A stretch of DNA of 46,247 nt from Actinomycetota bacterium. Its GTDB lineage: Bacteria > Actinomycetota > Acidimicrobiia > IMCC26256 > PALSA-555. Of the stretch, positions 34,232-44,062 are shown in pieces (the first letter of the stretch is position 1; each line of letters opens with the position of its first letter). The notes under the pieces are model-generated. The model was not told the DNA's origin and did not search any database. It was given only the letters and a program-made list of their open reading frames with translations. The DNA lies in contig VGBI01000009.1 of the NCBI GenBank assembly GCA_016870595.1, positions 1-46,247 on the forward strand. Direction: 5' to 3'. The position numbers and the translations under genes were made by a program.

Positions 34232-35908
34232 TCAGAAGTTGGTGATCGCGCCGACCTCGGCGCCCTGGGCCAGCTTCGCGTACTTGGCCAGGAACCCGGT
34301 GACGTAGCGCGGCTCGAGCGGGGCCCAGCCGACCTTGCGCCGCTCCATCTCGGCCTCGTCGACCAGGAGGTCGATGGTGTGGGCCTCGGCGTCGATGACG
34401 ATGCGGTCGCCGTCCTGGACGAAGGCGATCGGCCCGCCGTCGACGGCCTCGGGGGCCACGTGCCCGACGCAGAAGCCGTGGGTGCCGCCCGAGAAGCGCC
34501 CGTCGGTGATGAGCGCGGCGTCGGCGCCGCGGCCCGCCCCCTTCATCGCCCCGGTGACCGCGAGCATCTCGCGCATCCCCGGTCCGCCCTTGGGGCCCTC
34601 GTAGCGGATCACGACGATGTCGCCCGCGTTGATCGCGCCGGCGAGGATCGCGTCCATCGCGAGCTGCTCGCCGTCGAAGACCCGGGCCAAGCCCTCGAAG
34701 CGCGGGTGGTCGATGCCGGCGACCTTCACGACCGACCCCTTGGGTGCGAGGCTCCCCCGCAGGACGGCGATCCCACCCTGGACGTTGATCGGGTCGGCCA
34801 GCGCGTGCACGACCACGCCGTCGGGTGCGGGGGCGTCGAGATCGGCGAGGTTCTCGGCGATCGTCTTGCCGGTGACCGTGAGGCAGTCGCCGTGGAGCAG
34901 CCCGGCCTCGAGCAGCTCGCGCAGGACCACGGGCACCCCGCCGATGCGGTCGAGGTCGGTCATGTGGAACTTGCCGTGCGGCTTCATGTCGGCGATGTGG
35001 GGCACCCGGGCCCCGACGCGGTTGAAGTCGTCGAGGTCGAGGTCGACCTTCGCCTCGAACGCCAGCGCGAGGAGGTGCAGCACCATGTTGGTGGAGCCGC
35101 CCAGCGCCATGCCGATGGCGATGGCGTTCTCGAACGCTTCCTTGGTGAGGATGTCGCGCGGCTTGATGTCCAGCGCGAGCAGGTTGAGCACGGCCCGGCC
35201 ACTCTCGTAGGCGAGGTCGTCACGCCGCCGGTCGACCGCCGGGGCCGAGGAGCTCCCCGGCAACGACAGGCCGATCGCCTCGGCCACCGACGCCATGGTG
35301 TTGGCGGTGAACATCCCGGCGCACGACCCCTCGGTCGGGCAGGCCCGCTTCTCGATCTCCCCGAGCTCGTTCTCGCTGAGGGTTCCTGCCGCGCACGCCC
35401 CGACCGCCTCGAACACGCTGACGATGTCGAGGGCCTGGTCCTTGTAGTGGCCCGGGAGGATCGACCCGCCGTACAGGAACACCGACGGCAGGTTGAGCCG
35501 GGCCGCGGCCATCATCATCCCGGGCAGGCTCTTGTCGCATCCGGCGAAGGTGACCATGGCGTCGAGGCGCTCGGCGTGCATCACGCACTCGACCGAGTCG
35601 GTGATGATCTCGCGCGACACCAGCGAGCCCCGCATCCCCTCGTGACCCATCGAGATCCCGTCGCTGACGGCGATGGTGCAGAACTCGATCGGGAAGCCGC
35701 CGGCGTCGCGGACGCCCTCCTTGGCCCGCTTGGCCAGGCGGTCGAGCGGCATGTTGCAGGGGGTGACCTCGTTCCAGGAGGAGACGACGCCGATCTGGGA
35801 CTTGCCCCAGTCGCCGTCGGTCATCCCGATGGCCCGGAGCATGGCCCGGGCGGGGGCCCGGTGCATCCCCTCGGTCACTTCACGGCTGCGGGGCTTCATG
35901 TCGCTCAT
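34232..35908 (-). CDS. ilvD: Dihydroxy-acid dehydratase
   Basis: The 558-residue iron-sulfur enzyme makes 2-oxoisovalerate and 2-oxo-3-methylvalerate, the step after IlvC. Cluster and metal ligands are visible in [24 protein letters not shown] and [17 protein letters not shown]. The C-terminal swivel domain has [22 protein letters not shown], with the active-site Ser region. The ATG at 35908 ([11 protein letters not shown]) is chosen because TACGCT lies 7 nt upstream. It has its own leaderless promoter and terminator, so it is transcribed apart from ilvBNC and would not be under the attenuator. Confidence 0.95.
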   Translation of the reverse strand: MSDMKPRSREVTEGMHRAPARAMLRAIGMTDGDWGKSQIGVVSSWNEVTPCNMPLDRLAKRAKEGVRDAGGFPIEFCTIAVSDGISMGHEGMRGSLVSREIITDSVECVMHAERLDAMVTFAGCDKSLPGMMMAAARLNLPSVFLYGGSILPGHYKDQALDIVSVFEAVGACAAGTLSENELGEIEKRACPTEGSCAGMFTANTMASVAEAIGLSLPGSSSAPAVDRRRDDLAYESGRAVLNLLALDIKPRDILTKEAFENAIAIGMALGGSTNMVLHLLALAFEAKVDLDLDDFNRVGARVPHIADMKPHGKFHMTDLDRIGGVPVVLRELLEAGLLHGDCLTVTGKTIAENLADLDAPAPDGVVVHALADPINVQGGIAVLRGSLAPKGSVVKVAGIDHPRFEGLARVFDGEQLAMDAILAGAINAGDIVVIRYEGPKGGPGMREMLAVTGAMKGAGRGADAALITDGRFSGGTHGFCVGHVAPEAVDGGPIAFVQDGDRIVIDAEAHTIDLLVDEAEMERRKVGWAPLEPRYVTGFLAKYAKLAQGAEVGAITNF

Positions 35909-36021
35909 GGGCCGCAGCGTACCGGCGGGGCCCGGACCCAGGCCCCTCGCGCCTCTCCAACCGGTTCGGCCGTTCCGGCCTACGCTGGGTCCCACCACCG
36001 CCGTCCCGGGGGGACCAGATC
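35909..36021. promoter_or_regulatory. Divergent promoters of ilvD and the class II aldolase-like gene
   Basis: TACGCT appears once on each strand: on the minus strand at 35921-35916, 7 nt before the ilvD ATG, and on the plus strand at 35981-35986. The plus-strand unit has a leader of about 30 nt ending in GGGGGGA, 9 nt before the ATG at 36022. The ilvD transcript would be leaderless; the other would not. Confidence 0.5.
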
Positions 36022-37206
36022 ATGACGGTGCAATCCCGAACCACGACCGCCGCTCCGCTCACCATCGCCGCCGCCGTGGCCGACCGGGGCCGTGTGGTCG
36101 ACCACACCTTCGCCCGCAACGGGGAGCCCGCTCCCCCTCGGCTCGCCTGGTTCGTCGACGGACTCGCCCGGGCGATGCGCGCGCGCGGATACACCGAGGT
36201 CGGCGAGCCCGGACCCACGGTGCAGGTCGTGCTGCACGCCCTCGACGCCGACGAGCCCCGGCCCTACCGCCGCAAGAACGCGCCCACCTTCGTGGTCGCG
36301 CTCGGGTACGTCCCCGAGCCGCCGACCGATCTGCTGCGCACCGGGTACCCGCTGCTGGTGCAGGGCCTGGCCAACCTCGCCGTGCTGGTCAGCGACGGGC
36401 CCACCGGCCCGATCGCCTCGTTCGTAACCCTGGAGCAGGGCACCTACCGCGTCGACCACGCGGGTGACGACGGGCAGTTCTTCACCGCCGTGCTGGAGCG
36501 GGTCGAGCCGCTCGCGACGTCACGCCTCGTGATCGCCAACGAGTTCCTGCCCGACCTCCCCGAGGCGCTCTGGTCGGGCGACGACCAGACCGCGCAGATC
36601 ACCCGTGCGGGCGAGCGGCTCGGCGCGCTCGACCTCCTGCCCGCCGCGTTCCCGATCGAGGAGATCCTCTCCGAGCGCGACCTGCGCCACGTGAAGCTCC
36701 TCTACGGGATCGGGGGGCTGAGCTACGGCAACGTGAGCGCGCGCCGTCTCCCGCCCACCGAATCGGCGTGGGGGCCCGAGTTCTGGATGAGCGCCAGCGG
36801 CGTCGACAAGGCGAACCTGCGCGAGATCGGGCGCGACATCCTCCTCGTGCGCGGCTACGAGCCGGCGCGTAACTCGATCATCCTGTCGATCCCGCCGGAG
36901 GTGAAGCCCAACCGGGTGTCGGTCGACGCGATCGAGCACTGGATGATCTACCGCGAGCACCCCGACGTGCACGCGATCCTCCACGTGCACGCCTGGATCA
37001 AGGGCACGCCCGCGACCGAGATCAACTACCCGTGCGGCACCGTGGAGCTCGCGACCTCGGTCGCCGACCTCGTGCGCCAGGCCCCCGACCCGACCCGGGC
37101 GGTGGTCGGCCAGAAGAACCACGGCCTCACCATCACCGGTCACTCGCTGGACGAGATCTTCGCCCGCATCGACGGCCACATCGTGCGCGCCGTGCCGATG
37201 GACTGA
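36022..37206 (+). CDS. Class II aldolase/adducin family protein with extra N-terminal domain
   Basis: The 394-residue protein has two parts. The C-terminal half (about 195-394) is a class II aldolase fold, shown by GLSYGNVSARRL, FWMSASGVDKANL, the metal-binding HVH in DVHAILHVHAWIKG, a further His in KNHGLTITG, and the final HIVRAVPMD. The N-terminal half (about 1-190) is not one I recognise; it carries VQVVLHALDADEPRPYRRKN and VTLEQGTYRVDHAGDDGQFF. Standalone family members such as fuculose-phosphate aldolase are about 210-230 residues, so this is a fusion. Activity may be aldol cleavage or decarboxylation of a phosphorylated sugar. It converges with gatB across a strong hairpin. Confidence 0.8.
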   Translation: MTVQSRTTTAAPLTIAAAVADRGRVVDHTFARNGEPAPPRLAWFVDGLARAMRARGYTEVGEPGPTVQVVLHALDADEPRPYRRKNAPTFVVALGYVPEPPTDLLRTGYPLLVQGLANLAVLVSDGPTGPIASFVTLEQGTYRVDHAGDDGQFFTAVLERVEPLATSRLVIANEFLPDLPEALWSGDDQTAQITRAGERLGALDLLPAAFPIEEILSERDLRHVKLLYGIGGLSYGNVSARRLPPTESAWGPEFWMSASGVDKANLREIGRDILLVRGYEPARNSIILSIPPEVKPNRVSVDAIEHWMIYREHPDVHAILHVHAWIKGTPATEINYPCGTVELATSVADLVRQAPDPTRAVVGQKNHGLTITGHSLDEIFARIDGHIVRAVPMD

Positions 37207-37221
37207 CCCCGCGGTGTTTGG

Positions 37222-37253
37222 ACGTTTCCAGGGGCCATAGGCCCCGGAAACGT
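37222..37253. terminator. Bidirectional hairpin between aldolase-like gene and gatB (GTTTGGACG family)
   Basis: ACGTTTCC plus GGGGCC pair with GGCCCC plus GGAAACGT around an ATA loop; a single A bulges from a 14-bp stem. It lies 15 nt from each flanking stop codon and so can end both convergent transcripts. The flanking GTTTGGACG is shared with the hairpins after plsY and ilvD. Confidence 0.8.
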
Positions 37254-37268
37254 ACGGACAAGAAAGGG

Positions 37269-38729
37269 TCAGGCGAGGCGCTCGTCGAGGAGGGCGTTGA
37301 GGAGCTGGGGGTTGCCCTGGCCCCGGAGGGCCTTCATGCACTCCCCCATCAGGAAGCCGCGCTTCTTCTTCTTCGCCTTGTCGTCACCGCTGCGGTACTC
37401 GGCGACGGCGTCGGCGTTGGCGGCGAGGACCTCGTCGACCACGGCGGCGAGCGCGCCGGTGTCGCTCACCTGCTCGAGGCCCCGCTCGGCGACGACCTGG
37501 GCCGGGCGTGTGGGCGCCCGCAGGCACTCGGCCAGCACGTCCTTGGCCTGGTTGCGGGAGATCGTCCCGGCCGCGACCAGCCCGACCAGCTCCGCGAGCC
37601 CGTCGGGCGCGAGCGGGAGGACCTCGATCGACAGGCCGGTCTCGTTGAGGTGGGCCATCACGTCGCCGGTGCACCAGTTCGCCACGTCACGCGCAGCACC
37701 GTCGCGCAGCGCGTCGACCGCGGCGGCGGCGAAGTCGGCGAGCCCGTCGACGTCGACGAGCACCCGGGCGTCGGCCTCGGAGACCCCCCAGTCGGCGACC
37801 AGCCGGGCCCGGCGGGCGGCCGGGAGCTCCGGCACCGCCGCGGCCGCCGCAGCCCGCATCTCACCCGACGGCGCGACCGGCACCAGGTCGGGCTCGGGGA
37901 AGTAGCGGTAGTCGCTCGACCCCTCCTTCGTGCGCATCCCGTGGGTGCGCCCGTCGGCCTCGTCCCAGTGGCGGGTCTCCTGCACGATCCGCTCGCCCGC
38001 CTCCAGCGCCGCGATCTGCCGCTCGATCTCGAAGTCGATGGCCCGACCGAGCGACCGCAGCGAGTTCATGTTCTTGATCTCGACCTTGGTCCCGAACGCC
38101 TCGGTGCCGACCGGACGGACCGACACGTTGGCGTCGACGCGCATGGAGCCCTCCTCCATCTTCACGTCGGAGACGCCGAGGGCCTTGAGCACCCCGCGCA
38201 GCTCGCTCACGTAGGCCCGGGCCTGCTCGGCGGTGCGGATGTCGGGACGGCTCACGATCTCCATGAGCGGCACGCCGGCCCGGTTGTAGTCGACGAGCGA
38301 ATAGTCGGCCTCGTGGATGCGGCCGCCCCCGCCCATGTGGGTGGTCTTGCCGGTGTCCTCCTCGAGGTGGGCCCGCTCGATCCCGATGTGCACGCCGTCG
38401 ACCTCGATGGACCCGTCGACGAGGATGGGCTCCTCGTACTGGCTGATCTGGTAGTCCTTCGGCATGTCGGGGTAGAAGTAGTTCTTCCGGGCGAAGATCG
38501 ACTCGTCGGGGACCCGGAAGCCGAGCGCCGCAGCGAAGCGCAGCGCGTACTCGACCACCGCACGGTTGAGCACCGGGAGCGAGCCCGGCAGCCCGAGGCA
38601 CACCGGGCACACGTGGGTGTTGGGCGCCGCCCCGAACTCGTTGGGGCACCCGCAGAACAGCTTCGTCGCAGTGGCGAGCTCGACGTGGGCCTCGAGCCCG
38701 ATGACCGCCTCGTACCCGGACGTGGTCAC
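37269..38729 (-). CDS. gatB: Asp/Glu-tRNA amidotransferase subunit B
   Basis: The 486-residue subunit phosphorylates mischarged Glu-tRNA(Gln) or Asp-tRNA(Asn) so that GatA-derived ammonia can amidate it. The N-terminal cradle has [20 protein letters not shown], then a zinc-type set of Cys ([18 protein letters not shown]). [20 protein letters not shown] and [20 protein letters not shown] form the active site. The C-terminal YqeY-like tail carries [20 protein letters not shown]. The GTG start at 38729 overlaps the gatA stop (GTGA). It is the last gene of gatC-gatA-gatB. Confidence 0.95.
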   Translation of the reverse strand: MTTSGYEAVIGLEAHVELATATKLFCGCPNEFGAAPNTHVCPVCLGLPGSLPVLNRAVVEYALRFAAALGFRVPDESIFARKNYFYPDMPKDYQISQYEEPILVDGSIEVDGVHIGIERAHLEEDTGKTTHMGGGGRIHEADYSLVDYNRAGVPLMEIVSRPDIRTAEQARAYVSELRGVLKALGVSDVKMEEGSMRVDANVSVRPVGTEAFGTKVEIKNMNSLRSLGRAIDFEIERQIAALEAGERIVQETRHWDEADGRTHGMRTKEGSSDYRYFPEPDLVPVAPSGEMRAAAAAAVPELPAARRARLVADWGVSEADARVLVDVDGLADFAAAAVDALRDGAARDVANWCTGDVMAHLNETGLSIEVLPLAPDGLAELVGLVAAGTISRNQAKDVLAECLRAPTRPAQVVAERGLEQVSDTGALAAVVDEVLAANADAVAEYRSGDDKAKKKKRGFLMGECMKALRGQGNPQLLNALLDERLA

Positions 38730-40150
38730 GACGCCCGCTCCTCGAGCGCCTGCATCACCCGGAACATCGTCGGCTCCTGCTCGGCGTCGACGAGCACCTG
38801 GACCCCGACCGGGAGCCCGTCGCGCCCCGTCCCGAAGGGCACGCTCGCCGCTGCGTGGCCGGCCAGGTTGGTGGGGATCGTGCACACGTCGGACAGGTAC
38901 ATGGCCAACGGGTTGTCGGCCTTGGCCCCGAGGGGGAAGGCCACGGTCGGCGAGGTGGGCGACAGCAGGGCGTCGAAGCGCTCGTACGCCCGGGCGAAGT
39001 CGCGGGTGATCAGGGTGCGGACGCGCTGGGCCTTGCCGTAGTAGGCGTCGTAGTAGCCCGCCGACAACGCGTACGTGCCGAGCATGATCCGGCGCTTCAC
39101 CTCGGGGCCGAAGCCGACGTCGCGGGTGCGCGCGTTCATCGTGGCGACGTCGTCGCCGTCGACGCGCAGGCCGTAGCGCACGCCGTCGTAGCGGGCGAGG
39201 TTCGACGACGCCTCGGCCGGCGCGATCAGGTAGTACGCGGAGAGCCCGTACACGACCGACGGCACCGACACCCGCTCGACCGTCGCACCGGCGGCTTCCA
39301 GCGCGGCGGCCGCCCGGCTCACGGCGTCGCGCACCTCGGGCTCGACCCCCTCGGCGTCGACGAGCTCGTCGATCAGGCCGACTCGCAGCCCGGCGACGCC
39401 GTCGCGCAAACCGGGGCCGAGGGCGGCGGGCACCCGGGGCGACGACGTGGAGTCGAGCGGGTCGGGACCGGCGATCACGTCGAGCAGCAACGCCGCGTCG
39501 GCGACCGACCCGGCGAACGGCCCGATCTGGTCGAGCGACGAGGCGAAGGCAACGAGTCCGTAGCGCGACACCGCGCCGTAGGTGGGCTTCACCCCGACCG
39601 TGCCGCACAGGGCCGCGGGCTGGCGGATCGAGCCACCGGTGTCGGAGCCGAGCGCGAGCGGAGCGAAGCCGGCCGCCACCGCTGCGGCCGAGCCCCCGCT
39701 CGACCCGCCCGGGACCCGGGACACGTCACGGGGGTTGCGGGTGGGACCGAACGCCGAGTTCTCCGTCGACGAGCCCATCGCGAACTCGTCGAGGTTGGTC
39801 TTGCCCGCCACCACCCCACCGGCGGCCACCACACGCTGCACGACGGTGGCGTCGTAGGGGGGCCGCCACCCGGCGAGGATGCGCGACGAGCAGGTCGTCG
39901 GCACCCCCCGGGTGCAGAGGTTGTCCTTGAGTGCGACGGGAACCCCGGCCAGCGGACCGGGGTCCGCACCGGACGCAACCAGCGCGTCGACGGCGTCGGC
40001 CGCGGCCCGGGCCTCGTCGGCGAGGACGAGGTTGAACGCGTGGACCTCCGACTCGCGGGCGTCGATGCGGGCGAGGTGCTCCTCGAGCACGTCGCGCGCC
40101 GTCCGGCGCCCCGCCCGCACGGCGGCGGCGATCTCGGTCGCGGCACTCAC
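38726..40150 (-). CDS. gatA: Asp/Glu-tRNA amidotransferase subunit A
   Basis: The 474-residue amidase-signature subunit releases ammonia from glutamine. The triad is visible as Lys in [14 protein letters not shown], the cis-Ser in [16 protein letters not shown], and the nucleophile in [12 protein letters not shown]. The Gln-binding region of GatA-type enzymes is seen as [20 protein letters not shown]. It is paralogous to the free amidase at 19446-20888 but clearly of the GatA type. The GTG at 40150 overlaps the gatC stop (GTGA), and the gatB start overlaps its own stop, so the three subunits are coupled for stoichiometric synthesis. Confidence 0.96.
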   Translation of the reverse strand: MSAATEIAAAVRAGRRTARDVLEEHLARIDARESEVHAFNLVLADEARAAADAVDALVASGADPGPLAGVPVALKDNLCTRGVPTTCSSRILAGWRPPYDATVVQRVVAAGGVVAGKTNLDEFAMGSSTENSAFGPTRNPRDVSRVPGGSSGGSAAAVAAGFAPLALGSDTGGSIRQPAALCGTVGVKPTYGAVSRYGLVAFASSLDQIGPFAGSVADAALLLDVIAGPDPLDSTSSPRVPAALGPGLRDGVAGLRVGLIDELVDAEGVEPEVRDAVSRAAAALEAAGATVERVSVPSVVYGLSAYYLIAPAEASSNLARYDGVRYGLRVDGDDVATMNARTRDVGFGPEVKRRIMLGTYALSAGYYDAYYGKAQRVRTLITRDFARAYERFDALLSPTSPTVAFPLGAKADNPLAMYLSDVCTIPTNLAGHAAASVPFGTGRDGLPVGVQVLVDAEQEPTMFRVMQALEERAS

Positions 40151-40455
40151 GACGGGTCGAGGATCCGGGGGACGCGGAAGCGGCCGTCCTCGGCCACCGG
40201 CGCGGCGGCGAGGACCTCGTCGCGGTCGAGCGACGGGCGCACCGCGTCGTCGCGCAGCACGTTGCGCAGCGGGAGGGGATGGGCCGTGGGCGGCACGCCG
40301 TCGAGGTCCAGGGCGGCGACGTCGGCGGCGTGGTCGAGCACGGCCGCGAGGTCGGCGGTGAGGCGCTCGACCTCGGCGTCGGTCAGCGCGAGGCGGGCGA
40401 GACGGGCGACGTGCTCCACGTCGGCGCGCGTGATCGGGGCGGAGCCGTCGGTCAT
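40147..40455 (-). CDS. gatC: Asp/Glu-tRNA amidotransferase subunit C
   Basis: The 102-residue subunit wraps around the GatA-GatB interface and stabilises the complex. The family pattern [21 protein letters not shown] opens it, and [25 protein letters not shown] with FRVPRIL closes it. The ATG at 40455 is preferred over the GTG at 40461, since TAGACT (40470-40465) leaves 9 nt to the ATG but only 3 nt to the GTG. The presence of GatCAB shows that the organism makes Gln-tRNA and/or Asn-tRNA by the indirect route. Confidence 0.93.
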   Translation of the reverse strand: MTDGSAPITRADVEHVARLARLALTDAEVERLTADLAAVLDHAADVAALDLDGVPPTAHPLPLRNVLRDDAVRPSLDRDEVLAAAPVAEDGRFRVPRILDPS

Positions 40456-40498
40456 CAGCACCGGAGTCTACGGCGCCGTCCCCCACTAGATTCGGGCC
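40456..40498. promoter_or_regulatory. Overlapping divergent promoters of gatCAB and the SCP2-like gene
   Basis: TAGACT on the minus strand (40470-40465) drives gatC, and TAGATT on the plus strand (40487-40492) lies 6 nt before the GTG at 40499. The two -10 boxes are only 16 nt apart. RNA polymerase bound at one would cover the other, so the two units cannot easily fire at the same time. Confidence 0.5.
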
Positions 40499-40903
40499 GT
40501 GGCCAAGTACCCGTTCCTGAGCGACGACTGGTTCGCGATCGTCGACCGGCTGGTCGAGGACATGGGCGCCGAGGCTCCGGCCCACGCCGACCTCGTGATG
40601 AACCTGGTGGTCACCGACACCCCCTACGGGGCCGAGAAGCACCTGCACGTCGGCGCCCGCGACGGACGGGGCCACTGGGGGATCGGGCACGTCCCCGACG
40701 CCGATCTCACCGTGACCACCGACTACGCCAGCGCGCGCGAGATCCTGCTGTCGGGCGACCCCCAGGCGGGGATCAACGCCTTCATGGGCGGCAAGGTCAA
40801 GATCCAGGGCGATCTGGCGAAGCTCCTGAACCAGGCCCAGGTCGGCGGCGCGCCGGCCGGCGCGACCGCGCTGGCCGAGGCGATCCTCGGCATCACCGAG
40901 TAG
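40499..40903 (+). CDS. SCP2 sterol-binding-domain-like protein
   Basis: The 134-residue cytoplasmic protein has an SCP2-like pattern: an N-terminal helix ([17 protein letters not shown]), a beta-sheet core with [20 protein letters not shown], and the final [19 protein letters not shown] typical of SCP2 lipid-binding proteins. These hold a hydrophobic ligand such as a fatty acyl or sterol-like molecule. Its ligand is unknown. The GTG at 40499 follows TAGATT by 6 nt, so translation is leaderless. It is divergent from gatCAB and converges with the MFS genes. Confidence 0.8.
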   Translation: MAKYPFLSDDWFAIVDRLVEDMGAEAPAHADLVMNLVVTDTPYGAEKHLHVGARDGRGHWGIGHVPDADLTVTTDYASAREILLSGDPQAGINAFMGGKVKIQGDLAKLLNQAQVGGAPAGATALAEAILGITE

Positions 40904-40931
40904 CGCCACCGCACCCGGCAGCCCCGAACGC

Positions 40932-42422
40932 TCAGCCGCCTCGGCGCCGCGCCCGCAGCACGCGCCCCACCCGGTTGGGCGGCCCGAGCCCGAGGGTGGC
41001 GCCGATCCCGAGCACGGTCACGACCGCCCCGGCCAGGAAGGCGGCCGAGAACGCGGCCATCGTCGGCGGACCCCCCACCGACGACCCCACCAGCACCGCC
41101 TGCATCGTGGCGATGCCCATCGACGTGCCGAACGCCGCACCGAGGTTCACCGCAGCGCCGGCGGCCCCCAGGTCGTCGTCGGGAGCCTCGTTGGTCACCG
41201 CGGCGACGGCAGGCGGCCCGATGAGACCGAGCCCGACGCCCGACACGAGCAGGCCGGGGAGGATCCACCAGTAGGAGGCGTCCGGGGTGAGGGCCGCGAG
41301 CATCACCATCGACGCGGCCACCGCCACCATCCCGGTCGTGGCCATGCGGCGCCCCCCGAACCGGGCCGCGAGGTACCCCGCGCCCGGGCCCATGGCGGCC
41401 AGCGCCACCGCGCGGGGCGCGACCGCCCACGCCACCATTGCAGCGCTGTAGCCGAACAGCCCGGGCTCGGCGAGCATCAGCGAGGTGATGAAGAACCCGC
41501 CCATGTAGGCGAAGTTCCCGCAGAAGCTCGCCGCCACCCCGGCGGTGAAGGGGCGTCGACGGAAGAGCCGCACCGGCACGATCGGCGACGCGACCCGCAG
41601 CTCCACCGCGACGAAGGCGACGAGGCACGTGACCGCGAGCAGCGCGACCCCCACCATCGGGGCCGAGCCCCAGGCCCACGTCCCGACCGGCCCGCGATTG
41701 AGCAGGAGGATCACCGATCCGAGCCCGACCACCGAGAGGATCGTGCCCCCGAGGTCGAAGCGGGCCCGCTCGCCACGCGACTCGCGCAGGACCAGCCAAC
41801 CGAGCACCAACGCGACGAGCGCGAACGGGAACTGCCCGAAGAAGAGCCAGCGCCATCCGAACGCCTCGATCACGAGGCCGCCCAGCACCACCCCGACGAG
41901 CGGGGATCCCGCCGCAGTCGCCGACCACCAGCCGTAGGCCTTGACCCGCTCCTCGGGCGGGAACACGACGGCGATCAGGGCGAGCGACGACGGCACCACC
42001 GCGGCGCCCCCGATCGCGGCGACGGCCCGGAACAGGATCAGCCACCCCACCGACGGCGCGAACCCGCACGCGAGCGACGCGGTCGCCGAGACGGCGAAGC
42101 CGATGCACCACACCCGCCGCCGCCCGCTCCGGTCGGCCACCTTGCCGAAGGCGGGGACGAAGATCGCGCGGAAGAGGAACGGCGCCGAGACGACCCAGGT
42201 GATCGCCGCGATCGACGTGCCGAAGTTGCGCTGGATGAAGGGCACGGCGGTGGTGAGCGCGGTCACGGTCAGGCCCGTGGCGAAGAGGCCCGCGCACACC
42301 GCGACCAGCACCCACCACCGGTAGGCGATGGCTCCGTCGCGTTCCTCCCCCCCCCAGGGCCGCCACGAGCCCCCCTCCAGCTCGCCGTCGGGCACCAGCC
42401 CGCTCGACGCGACGCGCTTCAC
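40932..42422 (-). CDS. MFS transporter, drug:H+ antiporter type (second of pair)
   Basis: The 496-residue membrane protein has a cytoplasmic start and about 14 membrane segments, the DHA2 pattern. The loop 2-3 motif A is seen as [13 protein letters not shown], with the inter-domain loop at about residues 200-215 ([12 protein letters not shown]). Motif C-like glycine-rich blocks are present ([20 protein letters not shown]). The GTG at 42422 forms a GTGA overlap with the paralogous transporter upstream. It is about the same length and shares many blocks, including GWRWLFF here and GWRAIFA in the partner, and [16 protein letters not shown]. Export of a lipophilic compound by proton antiport is probable. 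Confidence 0.88.
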   Translation of the reverse strand: MKRVASSGLVPDGELEGGSWRPWGGEERDGAIAYRWWVLVAVCAGLFATGLTVTALTTAVPFIQRNFGTSIAAITWVVSAPFLFRAIFVPAFGKVADRSGRRRVWCIGFAVSATASLACGFAPSVGWLILFRAVAAIGGAAVVPSSLALIAVVFPPEERVKAYGWWSATAAGSPLVGVVLGGLVIEAFGWRWLFFGQFPFALVALVLGWLVLRESRGERARFDLGGTILSVVGLGSVILLLNRGPVGTWAWGSAPMVGVALLAVTCLVAFVAVELRVASPIVPVRLFRRRPFTAGVAASFCGNFAYMGGFFITSLMLAEPGLFGYSAAMVAWAVAPRAVALAAMGPGAGYLAARFGGRRMATTGMVAVAASMVMLAALTPDASYWWILPGLLVSGVGLGLIGPPAVAAVTNEAPDDDLGAAGAAVNLGAAFGTSMGIATMQAVLVGSSVGGPPTMAAFSAAFLAGAVVTVLGIGATLGLGPPNRVGRVLRARRRGG

Positions 42423-43942
42423 GCGGGCTCCACGCGGAGGACGGGGCGGGCGGCCCCCCGGTCCCGGAGCCCCGCCGCCGCGACCACGGCCCCCGCGGCA
42501 GCGATCCCGCCGACGACGAAGGCGGCCGAGAACCCGTTGCCGCCCAGCCCGACCGCGGTCAGCGACATCGCCTGCATCCCGGCCACCGCACCGATCTGGG
42601 CGATCATCTGCTGGGCCGCGTTGCCGACCCCGAGGTCCTCGTGGGGGATCGCGTTGGCCGCCACGGTCACGAGGCTGGGCGATGCCGCCCCGTTGGCGAG
42701 CCCGCCCAGGGCGAGGCCGGCGAGCACGAGCCCGAGCACGCCCCAGGCCGCGCCGGCGAGGAACGTGCCCATCGCTGCGACGAGCAGGACCGAGCCCACC
42801 ACCGCGCAGCGCCGCTCCCCCACGTTGACCGCGACGTAGCCGACCACCGGCGCCGCGATCGCGAAGACGAGGGGGCGGATCACCATCGCGAGCGACGCCT
42901 CGGCGACCGAGAGCCCGAACGCCTCCTGCACCAGGACCGGCGTCACGATGTAGCCGCCCATGTAGGCGAAGCTGAACAGCCACTGGGCGGCGACCGACGC
43001 CCCGAAGTTCCGGGTGCGCAGCAGCCCGGGCGGGATCAGCGGCACCTCGACCCGGCGCTCGACCCGCGCGAAGGCGAACCCCGCGACCGCGGCGACCGCC
43101 AGGAGCACGAGCAGGATCGGATCCGCGCCGACGGTGCCCACCAGCTGCAACGCGCCGAGCCCGCCCACCGTCGCCAGCGCAAGCAGTGCCGCCCCCCACC
43201 AGTCGATGAACGCACGGGCCCGCCGGGTGGTCTCGGGCAGGACCCACGCCGCGATCACGACGGCGACCGCGGCCAGCGGGGCCTGGACCGCGAAGATCGC
43301 CCGCCACCCGACCGCGTCCACCAGCGGCCCGCCGGCGACGAGGCCGAGGACCGGTGCGGCCCCGGCGACCAGCGACCACCACCCGATCGCCTTGGCCCGC
43401 TCGGCAGGGACGAAGGCGTGCATGATCATGGCCATCGACGCAGGACCGGTCGCGGCCCCGGCCAGGGCGGCGACCGTCCGCAGCACGATCAGCGACGGGG
43501 CGTCCCAGGCGAAGGCGCTGGCTCCGGTGGCGACGGCGAACCCGGCGAGACCGAGGAGGTAGACGCGCCGGTGCCCGTGGACGTCGCCGATCTTCCCGAG
43601 CACCGGCATCGCGAGGGCATAGGCGAGGAAGGGGCCGGTGACCACGAACACCAGCTCCGACGGCGCAGCGTCGAGGCTCGACGCGACGTCGGGCAGCGAC
43701 ACCGTGAGGATCGTGACCGAGAACCCGGTGGCGAAGCCGCCGGCCATGACGACCGCGAGCACGAGCCAGGGCGACCGGCGGTGCGGGCGGGGTGCAGCGC
43801 GGCGGGCCCGCCACCAGGCCGGCCAGGCGACGGTCGGCTCCTCGCCGGTGAACTCGACCAGGAGATCGGGCTCGAGGTCCGCGGACTGCGGCTCGTCGCG
43901 CGCGACGCCGTGGTCCTGCTCACCGTCGTCCGGGCCCTTCAC
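42419..43942 (-). CDS. MFS transporter, drug:H+ antiporter type (first of pair)
   Basis: The 507-residue paralogue has an acidic cytoplasmic extension of about 55 residues before the first membrane segment (WLVLAVVMAGGFATGFSVTI), then about 14 segments. Motif A reads GKIGDVHGHRRVYLLG. It has LRTVAALAGAATGPASMAMI and GWRAIFAVQAP in the usual places. The GTG at 43942 is preceded by GGAGGA a few bases upstream, with TACGAT (43989-43984) as a likely -10 box. It heads the two-gene operon. The pair may work as separate pumps or as a heteromer; the substrate is unknown. Confidence 0.88.
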   Translation of the reverse strand: MKGPDDGEQDHGVARDEPQSADLEPDLLVEFTGEEPTVAWPAWWRARRAAPRPHRRSPWLVLAVVMAGGFATGFSVTILTVSLPDVASSLDAAPSELVFVVTGPFLAYALAMPVLGKIGDVHGHRRVYLLGLAGFAVATGASAFAWDAPSLIVLRTVAALAGAATGPASMAMIMHAFVPAERAKAIGWWSLVAGAAPVLGLVAGGPLVDAVGWRAIFAVQAPLAAVAVVIAAWVLPETTRRARAFIDWWGAALLALATVGGLGALQLVGTVGADPILLVLLAVAAVAGFAFARVERRVEVPLIPPGLLRTRNFGASVAAQWLFSFAYMGGYIVTPVLVQEAFGLSVAEASLAMVIRPLVFAIAAPVVGYVAVNVGERRCAVVGSVLLVAAMGTFLAGAAWGVLGLVLAGLALGGLANGAASPSLVTVAANAIPHEDLGVGNAAQQMIAQIGAVAGMQAMSLTAVGLGGNGFSAAFVVGGIAAAGAVVAAAGLRDRGAARPVLRVEPA

Positions 43943-44062
43943 CGATCCTCCGTCGTCCGGCGGCGGCGCCTGGACGCGCCCCGATCGTAGGTCCGGGGCG
44001 TCCGGCGGCCCCGGTCCGGCACTCGGGACCGGCGACCGGACCGGCGACGGTTCGCGCCGGAC
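43943..44062. promoter_or_regulatory. Intergenic region with MFS promoter and kinase terminator candidate
   Basis: TACGAT on the minus strand (43989-43984) is the -10 candidate for the MFS operon, with a leader carrying GGAGGA. CCGGTCCGG (44011-44019) and CCGGACCGG (44036-44044) form a 9-bp inverted repeat with a 16-nt loop, 18 nt after the kinase stop; it is a plausible terminator. No coding sequence is seen. Confidence 0.4.
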
